A program made the translations under genes and the position numbers. From Parafannyhessea umbonata (GTDB lineage: Bacteria; Actinomycetota; Coriobacteriia; Coriobacteriales; Atopobiaceae), in assembly GCF_900111255.1 (NCBI RefSeq), contig NZ_FOGP01000001.1, positions 532,894 through 596,893 on the forward strand: DNA of 64,000 bases, given 5' to 3'. Under the pieces are notes generated by a model that worked only from the letters and a program-made list of their open reading frames with translations, was not told where the DNA came from and did not search any database. Position 1 is the first letter of the stretch; every line of letters begins with the position of its first letter. Shown here piece by piece: positions 50,019 to 57,542 of the stretch.

Positions 50019-50416
50019 ATCGGTGTCCTCTGTGCGCCTCGGCGCGAGAAAAGAATATACGCGATAGGCGGGGGCCATGCAAGGGGAAATCTCAAAAATT
50101 GTTCCCGCATTCGCTGCCGCTGGGGCAAAATGTGGTACTTCAAGCGTCTGAGCTGGCACTTCTCTTTCTTCTAGCTGACGTGCTGATGCCATCTGCGTCT
50201 TCACAATTTCTGGATTAGTCCGCATCCTAAGAAGGGGCTGCCCTCCCGCAGGCGCAGAGACCCCCTGCTCTCCCGCCGTGCGCCGGGCGACTTGCCCATT
50301 CTTGGTGTTGGCTGCGCCAGGCCTTCGCGGGAGCCATGCCGTCTGCGCTATCATAAGAGTGTTGTAGACACTAAGATGCGTCGAGCAGTTCTCGGCGTGG
50401 CGACCATGGGAGCCTG
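50019..50416. other. Divergent region between tRNA cluster and the YbhN-like gene
   Basis: 398 bases. No gene recognised. GTGTTGTAGACAC at about 50358-50371 is a small inverted repeat before the plus-strand gene, and TATCAT near 50349 could be its -10 box. Minus-strand promoter for the tRNAs not located. Confidence 0.4.
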
Positions 50417-51769
50417 ATGGCAGAGCCTAAGGACACAAAGCGCACCAAAGGCAAGGTCTCGCTCAAGGTTTCGGCGCCCCACGTCTCCGTTGGTGGCGGC
50501 GTGGAGACCGAGGAGCTCGAGGAGAACAACGCCAAGGCCCGCAAGGGCGCGCTCTTCCTTGCTGCGGTCGTCGGCATATATATTGTCTACCTGATCGTGT
50601 CGGGGCAGATGGGGGAGTTCCTGGACGCTCTCTCGTCCGTCGACACCGGGTGGGTCCTGTGGGCCTGCGTCGCCTACGCCTTCTACTTCGTCTTCGGCGT
50701 GATCGCCTACGTCATCGCCGTGTACCTCGACCACGACTCTCCCGTCGGCGTGCGCGACCTCATGAGCGTCGAGGCCTCCGGCGTCTTCTTCGGCAACCTT
50801 ACCCCCATGATGGCGGGCGCCGTTCCCTCGCAGATCTATCGCCTGACGCGCACGGGGCTTGACGTGGGCGAGGCGAGTGCCACGCAGTTCACGCGCTTCA
50901 TCATGTTCCAGTTCGGCGTGGTCCTGTTCGCGGCCATCATGCTCTTCGCCAAGCTCGAGTACTTCTTCGAGACCTACGGCGACATCATCATCCTGAACCT
51001 CGTCGTGTTCGGCGTGCACTTCCTGGAGCTCGCGGGCCTCTTCGTGGTCTGTCTGTGCCCGCGTCTGGTCATGCGCCTGGGCAACTGGGCGATCAACCTC
51101 GCGTCGAAGCGCGGCTGGCTCAAGAACCGCGAGTACTGGGACGAGATGGTCAACGTTCAGGTGATGGAGTTTTCAAACGCGTTCAAGCGTGCCTCTCAGG
51201 ACCTTCCCTCCATGGGGCTCACGCTTCTGGTCACGATGGCGCAGCTGGCGTGCCTGTACATGATTCCCTGGTTCGTGCTGCGCGCATTCGGCGTCGAGGG
51301 CGACTTCATCGAGTGCCTCGCGGCCGGGTCCATGGTCCAGATGGTCGCCTCTGCCGTGCCCCTTCCCGGCGGAACCGGCGGCGCCGAGGGTGGCTTCTAC
51401 ATGTTCTACCAGCACATGTTCGGCGCTGCCACGAGCGCCGGCTTCCTGATCTGGCGCATCGTCACCTTCTTCGCGCCCACGATTCTTGCCGCGCCCCTCC
51501 TTGGACTGAGGTCGAACGGCGGCATGAGCATCTACAACCGCGTGCAGCGCATCATGGCACGCCTCGGCAGGGGCTCTGCGGCCTCGGCGGCGCCCAAGGT
51601 CGCGACCCTCAAGGGCAGCCAGATTGCCGCGAAGGCCAAGGGCAAGACCGCCCGCACCTCCGGCGCGCGGAAGGGCGGTCCCGTGGCCACCAACGGCGGC
51701 ATTCGCGTTCCCATGGGATCGAAGCAGGCCAAGAGGACTGCCGCCCACGCGCACGACAAGAAGGAGTAG
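50417..51769 (+). CDS. YbhN/MprF flippase-domain membrane protein (UPF0104)
   Basis: 450 residues. A charged N-terminus (1-45), then eight or more hydrophobic segments (about 46-375) in the pattern of the lysylphosphatidylglycerol synthase/flippase transmembrane domain: SVEASGVFFGNLTPMMAGAV, ATQFTRFIMFQFGVVLF and the signature VPLPGGTGGAEGGFYMF. The C-terminal 75 residues are Lys/Ala/Gly-rich and probably cytosolic. There is no aminoacyl-transferase domain, so it is not MprF itself. Related proteins handle lipids or act in envelope processes. Single gene, with a terminator after it. Confidence 0.85.
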   Translation: MAEPKDTKRTKGKVSLKVSAPHVSVGGGVETEELEENNAKARKGALFLAAVVGIYIVYLIVSGQMGEFLDALSSVDTGWVLWACVAYAFYFVFGVIAYVIAVYLDHDSPVGVRDLMSVEASGVFFGNLTPMMAGAVPSQIYRLTRTGLDVGEASATQFTRFIMFQFGVVLFAAIMLFAKLEYFFETYGDIIILNLVVFGVHFLELAGLFVVCLCPRLVMRLGNWAINLASKRGWLKNREYWDEMVNVQVMEFSNAFKRASQDLPSMGLTLLVTMAQLACLYMIPWFVLRAFGVEGDFIECLAAGSMVQMVASAVPLPGGTGGAEGGFYMFYQHMFGAATSAGFLIWRIVTFFAPTILAAPLLGLRSNGGMSIYNRVQRIMARLGRGSAASAAPKVATLKGSQIAAKAKGKTARTSGARKGGPVATNGGIRVPMGSKQAKRTAAHAHDKKE

Positions 51770-51801
51770 GGGGCGTCGGACGCCGTTTCCCAGGCATGCG
51801 A

Positions 51802-51841
51802 AGAGGGCGAGAAGCGCATGCGTGCGCACTTCTCGCCCTCT
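51802..51841. terminator. Hairpin terminator after the YbhN-like gene
   Basis: AGAGGGCGAGAAG (51802-51814) pairs exactly with CTTCTCGCCCTCT (51829-51841). A CTCTTGCTC tail follows rather than a pure U-run. It stands between the convergent YbhN-like and serine dehydratase genes. Confidence 0.75.
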
Positions 51842-51923
51842 CTCTTGCTCCGCCTGGCTCCGCTTCGGGCCGGAAGGGCGACCGGCGGTTGCCCCTGGCC
51901 TTCGCGGTGTTCCGGACCGGGTG

Positions 51924-53504
51924 CTACAGGGCGCAGCGTCGGCAGGCGCCGCATGCGGATGGCGCTGCGGCGAGGCCGCCCAGGGCCGTCTCCCTCAGCG
52001 CTGCCGGCAGCGAGTCGCCGACTGCCTTCATGGCGGCCACGACCTCGTCGAAGGGGATGGGGTCGAGCACGCCGGATAGCGCGAGCTGAGCCGCGCTGAT
52101 GGCGTTTGCCACGCCGATGGCGTTTCGGTTCTGGCAGGGGTACTCGACGAGGCCTCGCACGGGGTCGCATACGAGTCCCAGGAGGTTGGCGATCGCCGTT
52201 GAGGCCGCGGAGAGGCAGGCCTCGGGGCTTCCGCCCAGAAGCTCCGTGAGGGCGCTTGCCGCCATTGCGGCCGCCGTGCCGACCTCGGCCTGGCATCCAC
52301 CCTCCGCGCCCGCGACGGAGGCGTTGCGGGCCACTATGGCACCCACGGCGCAGGCATTCCAGAGCGCTGCGGCAATCTGGTCGTCCGTCGCGCCCGCGGC
52401 CTCGGCCGTGGCGAGCACCGAGCCGGGGATGACGCCGGCGGAGCCTGCGGTCGGTGCGGCGACGATGACGCCCATGGTCGCAGAGCGCTCGAGGACCGCC
52501 ATGGCGTAGGCGGTCGCCTTGCTGAGCGTCGAGCCCAGGAGGACGTTCGAGATACGCTCGGCGCCGTCGGCCACGGCCTTTGCCTGCCCGCCCAGGAGGC
52601 CTCCCAGGGAGGGCTCGGGCTTCTCGATGGGACGCGCGGTCTCCTCCCGCATGACCTCGATGATCTTGGCCATGCGAGCGTCGACGTCCGCCGAGGGCTC
52701 GAGCTCCAGCTCGCGCTCGCGCATGATCTGGCCGATGGAGAGGTCCTCGGTGGCGCAGGCGCGCAGCAGCTGGGCGCCTGTCTCGAAGCCGTGCGGCAGC
52801 ACCGCGTCGGGCGCCGCCTGCGAGGCGCCGGGGATGTTCACGAGGCTCGCGAACGAGATGCTCGGCCCGCGCGAGAGGTACTCGAGCACGCTCTGGTCTA
52901 GGCCGTCGTCGACCTCGAAGACCGTGTAGGCGCGGCCGCCGCGGCTCTCGCGGAAGGTGCGCATCGTTGCGATGTTGACGGAGGAGGCCGAAAGTCCGCT
53001 GGTGAGGGCCGCCAGGACGCCGGGGCGGTCCTGGTGTGCCACGAAGAGGGTGGGGTAGTCGCCGGTCATCTCGACCGCGATGCCGTCGATAGAGCTGATG
53101 CGGACCTTGCCGCCGCCCAGGGACTCGCCGGTGACCGACATCTGCATGCCGTCCTGGCCAACCATGTTGACCGCGACGGTGTTGGGATGAAGGGCGGTGC
53201 CCTCCTTGTCGGAGGCCTCGGTGAACGAGAACTCCAGCCCCTCCTCCTTCGCAAGCTCGAACGAGTTGCGCACGCGGATGTCGTCGGGCGCCATGCCCAG
53301 GATGCCCGCGACGAGCGCACGGTCGCTGCCGTGCCCGTGGTAGGTGTGGGCGAAGGAGTTGTAGAGCTTAAAGTCAACGCTCTTGAGGGGCTTCGGGCCC
53401 AGGGAGCGCGCGACCAGTGCGATGCGCAGCGCGCCCGCGGTGTGCGACGAGGACGGGCCGACCATGACGGGGCCCAGAATCTCGAACGCTGAGGTGTTCA
53501 TCAT
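51924..53504 (-). CDS. sdaA: L-serine ammonia-lyase, single-chain with internal ACT domain
   Basis: 526 residues, ATG 53504 (a second ATG follows). Deaminates L-serine to pyruvate using a [4Fe-4S] cluster. N-terminal beta domain (AFEILGPVMVGPSSSHTAGA, 1-about 150), an ACT domain (LFVAHQDRPGVLAALTSGLS, about 155-230), then the alpha domain with AAPTAGSAGVIPGS and cluster ligands including VAGAEGGCQAEV and LVCDPVRGLVEYPCQNRNAI. The C-terminal ACGACRRCAL supplies further Cys. In many Firmicutes these are two proteins; E. coli SdaA is fused but lacks the ACT domain. The ACT domain may bind serine as a regulator. Confidence 0.93.
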   Translation of the reverse strand: MMNTSAFEILGPVMVGPSSSHTAGALRIALVARSLGPKPLKSVDFKLYNSFAHTYHGHGSDRALVAGILGMAPDDIRVRNSFELAKEEGLEFSFTEASDKEGTALHPNTVAVNMVGQDGMQMSVTGESLGGGKVRISSIDGIAVEMTGDYPTLFVAHQDRPGVLAALTSGLSASSVNIATMRTFRESRGGRAYTVFEVDDGLDQSVLEYLSRGPSISFASLVNIPGASQAAPDAVLPHGFETGAQLLRACATEDLSIGQIMRERELELEPSADVDARMAKIIEVMREETARPIEKPEPSLGGLLGGQAKAVADGAERISNVLLGSTLSKATAYAMAVLERSATMGVIVAAPTAGSAGVIPGSVLATAEAAGATDDQIAAALWNACAVGAIVARNASVAGAEGGCQAEVGTAAAMAASALTELLGGSPEACLSAASTAIANLLGLVCDPVRGLVEYPCQNRNAIGVANAISAAQLALSGVLDPIPFDEVVAAMKAVGDSLPAALRETALGGLAAAPSACGACRRCAL

Positions 53505-53623
53505 GTGCGATCTTCCCTTTCGTTTGGGCGTCCGGCGCGGCGGGGCCTCGGGCGGATTGCCGCTTCGGCTCCGGGGGTGTCACGCGTTTTCGCCATTGTG
53601 GCACTCTCGCCACCTTCGTGCAC
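53505..53623. other. Upstream region of the serine dehydratase gene
   Basis: 119 bases between the dehydratase start and the gltX terminator, both on the minus strand. The ribosome-binding site is AGGGAAGA. No clear promoter hexamers seen. Confidence 0.35.
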
Positions 53624-53662
53624 AGAAAAAGGGCCGTCGTATCCTAATGGCTACAACGGCCC
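53624..53662 (-). terminator. Intrinsic terminator of gltX
   Basis: On the minus strand GGGCCGT (53656-53662) pairs with ACGGCCC (53631-53637) with inner pairs, followed by TTTTT. It is 52 bases after the gltX stop. Confidence 0.85.
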
Positions 53663-53713
53663 CCAAACATGGGCAGGAGCTAGTATCGCGCCGCTTGCGT
53701 TCGGCTGCGCCGA

Positions 53714-55219
53714 CTACTCCGCGAGCGGCAGGGCCTTCTCGAGACGCGCCAGGGTGACGTTACGACCTAGGAGCTCGAGGGACTCGCCGAGCGGGGGAGA
53801 GACCTGATTTCCGCACTCTGCCACGCGAACGGCGCCGTAGAACTTGCGCTTGTTGGTCTCGAGCTGCTCGGGCAGGGGTTCGAGCGCCGCGTCGATCGAG
53901 GCCGCCTTCCACTGGTCCGCACCAATGGCCTCGAGTGCGGCCCTCGCCGCCTCGAGGTAGGAGCGCGCGCCCTCCTTGGCGAGGTTCTTCTTGACGCTCT
54001 TCTCGTCGAACTCGACGTCCTCGCCCATATAGAGGAAGCGGCTCTTCTCGACGACCTCGGGGGCAAGCGTGGTGCGCGGCTTCAGGATGCTGGAAAGAAG
54101 GTCGAACCACTCCGGCTTGGCGGCGTAGGCCGCGTCGACGTCGTCGTCCTGCTCGAGGCCGGCGGCCATGAGCTGTGGGACGAGCTGGGTCTTGGAGAAC
54201 TCCTCGTCGCCCATCGCCTGGAGGTACTGGCCGTTGATCCAGTCGAGCTTCTTGAAGTCGAAGGTTGCAGGGTTCTTGGAGACGTGGTCGAGCGAGAACT
54301 TGCTGGCCAGGACGTCGCGCGGGACGATGGTCGTGTCACCGTCGAGCGCCCAGCCCAGAAGCGCCAGGTAGTTGACGAAGGCGTCGGAGTCGTAGCCGGC
54401 GGCCTTGTACTCCTCGACAGAGGTCGCGCCGTGGCGCTTGGAAAGCTTCTTGCCGTCGGGACCCAGGATCATGCTGATGTGGGCAAAGGTCGGCGTCGGC
54501 GCGCCCATGGCCTCGTAGACCATGATCTGGCGCGGGGTATTGGACAGATGGTCGTCGCCACGGATGATGTGCGTGATGCCCATCTGCGCATCGTCGACGA
54601 CGGTCGCGAAGTTGTAGGTGGGGGTGCCATCGGAGCGGAAGATGATGAAGTCGTCGAGCTCCTTCGCGTTGAAGGTCACGTCGCCGTGGACGGCGTCGTG
54701 GACGACGACGTCGCCGCGGTCTAGGGGGACCTTGATGCGGATGGTGTAGGGCTCGCCGGCGTCAACGCGGCGCTGGGCCTCGGCAGGGTCGATGTCGCGG
54801 CAGGTGCGCTGGTAGCCCTGGAACGCGTCCTTGCGCTCCTGGGCAGCCTTGCGGTCGGCCTCGAGCTTCTCGGGCGTGCAGAAGCAGTAGTACGCCTTGC
54901 CCTCGGCCACGAGCCTCATGGCCTCCTTGCGGTAGATGTCCAGGCGCTCGGTTTGCCAGTAGGGGCCAAAGTCGCCGCCGACCTCGGGGCCCTCGTCCCA
55001 GTCGAGTCCCAGCCAGCGCATGGCACGCAGAATGATTTGGGTGTTCTCCTCGGTGGAGCGGGTGGGGTCGGTGTCGTCGATCCTCAGGATGAACGTACCG
55101 CCGTTCGCACGGGCGAACGCCCAGTTGTAGATTGCGGTGCGCGCGCCGCCTACGTGCAGCTTGCCCGTGGGAGACGGGGCGAAGCGGACGCGGACCGGCC
55201 TGTTGTCAGTAGAGCTCAC
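53714..55219 (-). CDS. gltX: Glutamyl-tRNA synthetase
   Basis: 501 residues, ATG 55219. Class I synthetase: the HIGH-type motif is KLHVGGARTAIYN (near residue 20) and the KMSKS-type motif is KKLSKRHGATS (near residue 260). A Cys-containing insert (KAYYCFCTPEKLEADRK) is in the region of the zinc-binding domain. No glutaminyl-tRNA synthetase is seen in the window; together with the nearby tRNA-Gln this fits a non-discriminating enzyme plus GatCAB, though GatCAB is not visible here. A single gene with its own terminator. Confidence 0.95.
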   Translation of the reverse strand: MSSTDNRPVRVRFAPSPTGKLHVGGARTAIYNWAFARANGGTFILRIDDTDPTRSTEENTQIILRAMRWLGLDWDEGPEVGGDFGPYWQTERLDIYRKEAMRLVAEGKAYYCFCTPEKLEADRKAAQERKDAFQGYQRTCRDIDPAEAQRRVDAGEPYTIRIKVPLDRGDVVVHDAVHGDVTFNAKELDDFIIFRSDGTPTYNFATVVDDAQMGITHIIRGDDHLSNTPRQIMVYEAMGAPTPTFAHISMILGPDGKKLSKRHGATSVEEYKAAGYDSDAFVNYLALLGWALDGDTTIVPRDVLASKFSLDHVSKNPATFDFKKLDWINGQYLQAMGDEEFSKTQLVPQLMAAGLEQDDDVDAAYAAKPEWFDLLSSILKPRTTLAPEVVEKSRFLYMGEDVEFDEKSVKKNLAKEGARSYLEAARAALEAIGADQWKAASIDAALEPLPEQLETNKRKFYGAVRVAECGNQVSPPLGESLELLGRNVTLARLEKALPLAE

Positions 55220-55361
55220 TGTCGAACCTCTTCTAGCTAGTCGATGCCTTCATTAAAACTTGGTCAGTATAGACCGTACGCTAGCGGACGCGCCTCGGCG
55301 CGCCCGCGATACTGCAGAATCTGCGGCTCTTGAACCCTGAGTGGGCTTGAGTTCCCGTGGG

Positions 55362-57542
55362 CTACATGATCTTGGTGTCCTCGAGCTTCTCGGCGAACCA
55401 GTCGTTCACGCGGATGACGGGCACGCGCAGCACCAGCCCGAGCGCGAGGGCGGGCGCGAGGAAGAGAAGCGCGTGACCCATGCAGACCCAGAACTCGGCC
55501 CCGTACGAGCCGGCGATGGCGGCCCGCATACCGTTCATGATGGGGACGAAGGGCAGGAACGGGTTGAATGCCTGGAACAGGGGAGGGAGCATCTCCTTGG
55601 GGAAGCTGCCGCCCGAGCCGGCCACCTGGATGACAAGCAGGAAGACCGCCACGGCCTTGCCGACGTCGCCGAAGGAGGCCACCAGCGCGTAGATGACGTT
55701 CATGAAGACGAACGAGGCCACCCACGCGCAGACCATCATCTGAATCGGGTCACTCGCCTGAACGCCAAGGAAGAAGAGGTCACCGAGCATGGCGAGGGTC
55801 GCCTGGAGGAACGAGAGCACCAGGTAGATGCCCAGGCGTCCGAAGTAGCGCTGGTACGGGCGGGCGCCTCCCGCCTCGCGCAGGGCCTCTTCCGAGAGCG
55901 GTGTCTTGAGCATCGCCGCGAGTACGGTCGCTCCGACCCAGAGAGCGAGCGTCGTGTAGTACGGCGCCATGGCGGAGCCGTTGTTCTCGACGGGGTAGAT
56001 GGCCTCGCGGTCGAGCTGCACGGGCGACGCGATCCACGACGCGAGTGCGTCGGGGTCCGACGAGAGTATGGTGCGAATCGTCTTCGCATCTCCGGAGCTG
56101 AGCGCCGCCTTGAGCCTCGCGTGCGTGTCGTCGATCTTGTCGGCCATGCCGCCGAGCTTTCCCTGCGCGTCCGAGAGGGAGTCCTGCATGGCCTCGAGGT
56201 CGGCCTTGGCGGAACCCGTCGCGCTCTGGAGGGACCCGATCGCGTCGTCGAGCTTGTTCGCGACGTCCGAGGTCGCGGAGGACGTGCTGGAGATGGCGTC
56301 GGAGAGGCTGGTGAGCTTCTGGTCGAGCTTGCCGGAGTAGTTGCTCTTGAGGGCCTCGATCTCGGTCTTGCCAGCGTCGATTTTCTCCTTTACCTCGCGG
56401 CGCTTCGCCTCGACGTTGTCCGTGGTGAGTTCGTCGGCGGCCGTGGAGAGGGCGTTGGAAATGCCGAAGAGCGTCGCCTGCGTCGTTCGGGCGTGGGTCG
56501 CGGCTGCCTTGACGTGCGCCTGTGCGGATGCGTCGCTGATGGTCCCCGCCAGGCTGTCGAGCTGTTCGGCGAGGCTGCCGTAGTCACCTGCGACGTGCGA
56601 GGTGAGACTGGCCGCGTTGCTGAGCTTCTTGCGGGCCTCGCCGGTGTGGTTTGCCGCGACATCGAAGGCGTCGTCCACGGCCGACCCCAGCGAGTCGATG
56701 CTCTGCGAGCTCTTGTCGACGGCACCCGAGATGGCGTCCCTGCTCGAGTCGAGGCCCTGCCTGACCGAAGCGACGCTGTTGCCCGTGTCGTTCAGCAGCG
56801 ACTTGAGGGAGCTGGCCGACGAGCCGGTGGTCTTAAGCAGGTCGTTGGACGAGCTCACGAGCGACGAGGCCGAGCTCAAGAGCGACGCGTAGGAGCCCAC
56901 GTGGGTGGAGACCCGCCTGATGTCCTTCGAGCCGCTCGTGAGCGCGCGGTCGAGCGCCGAGGCGACTGAGAGGATCTGGTCGTCGTCCAGGTAGTTTCCG
57001 AGGTCGGTCATGACGGCCGCGCCCACGCCGGTTACGGTCTGGGCAAACTGGCGGTCGATTTCGTTCTTGAGCCACGAGGCGCCCTTTTGGGTGACGATCG
57101 GCGCGATTGCGTTCTCCTTCTGGTTGACGTAGTAGCGCAGCTCGGCGTGGCGCGTGCTGGTCGAGAAGACCGACATGATGTCGCTCGTGAAGTCCTCCGG
57201 GACCACGATGGCGGCGTAGTACTCGCCTGAGCTCACGCCGTCGATTGCGTCCTGCTCGGTGGTGAACACCCAATCGAACTTCTGGTTCTCCCTCAGCGTC
57301 GCCTCCACGCGCTGGCCGATGTTGATCTCCATCGGCATGGTCTGCGAGGTGTACCCCCTGTCGGAGTTCGCCACGGCGATCTTGAGCTGGCCGGTCGCGC
57401 CGTAGGGGTCCCAGCCGCCTGCGATGTTGAACCATGCGTACAGCGAGGGGATGACGACCAGCCCGATGCACACGACCAGTGCGATGACGTTGCGCGTGGC
57501 GTTTTTGCAGTCACGCCTGAAGATCTTGATGATGGTGCTCAT
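55362..57542 (-). CDS. YhgE/Pip family membrane protein (726 aa)
   Basis: One N-terminal membrane segment (VIALVVCIGLVVIPSLYAWF, residues 18-37) is followed by the family motif GWDPYGATGQLKIAVANSD. A large extracytoplasmic region with coiled coil occupies about 180-500, rich in Ser/Ala heptads. Five or six C-terminal helices follow (from PYYTTLALWVGATVLAA onward), with the ABC-2-like core. The family includes the phage infection protein Pip of Lactococcus and is related to EsaA of type VII secretion. Its ATG overlaps the stop of the second YhgE gene by four bases, so both are made together, probably as a pair. Confidence 0.88.
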   Translation of the reverse strand: MSTIIKIFRRDCKNATRNVIALVVCIGLVVIPSLYAWFNIAGGWDPYGATGQLKIAVANSDRGYTSQTMPMEINIGQRVEATLRENQKFDWVFTTEQDAIDGVSSGEYYAAIVVPEDFTSDIMSVFSTSTRHAELRYYVNQKENAIAPIVTQKGASWLKNEIDRQFAQTVTGVGAAVMTDLGNYLDDDQILSVASALDRALTSGSKDIRRVSTHVGSYASLLSSASSLVSSSNDLLKTTGSSASSLKSLLNDTGNSVASVRQGLDSSRDAISGAVDKSSQSIDSLGSAVDDAFDVAANHTGEARKKLSNAASLTSHVAGDYGSLAEQLDSLAGTISDASAQAHVKAAATHARTTQATLFGISNALSTAADELTTDNVEAKRREVKEKIDAGKTEIEALKSNYSGKLDQKLTSLSDAISSTSSATSDVANKLDDAIGSLQSATGSAKADLEAMQDSLSDAQGKLGGMADKIDDTHARLKAALSSGDAKTIRTILSSDPDALASWIASPVQLDREAIYPVENNGSAMAPYYTTLALWVGATVLAAMLKTPLSEEALREAGGARPYQRYFGRLGIYLVLSFLQATLAMLGDLFFLGVQASDPIQMMVCAWVASFVFMNVIYALVASFGDVGKAVAVFLLVIQVAGSGGSFPKEMLPPLFQAFNPFLPFVPIMNGMRAAIAGSYGAEFWVCMGHALLFLAPALALGLVLRVPVIRVNDWFAEKLEDTKIM

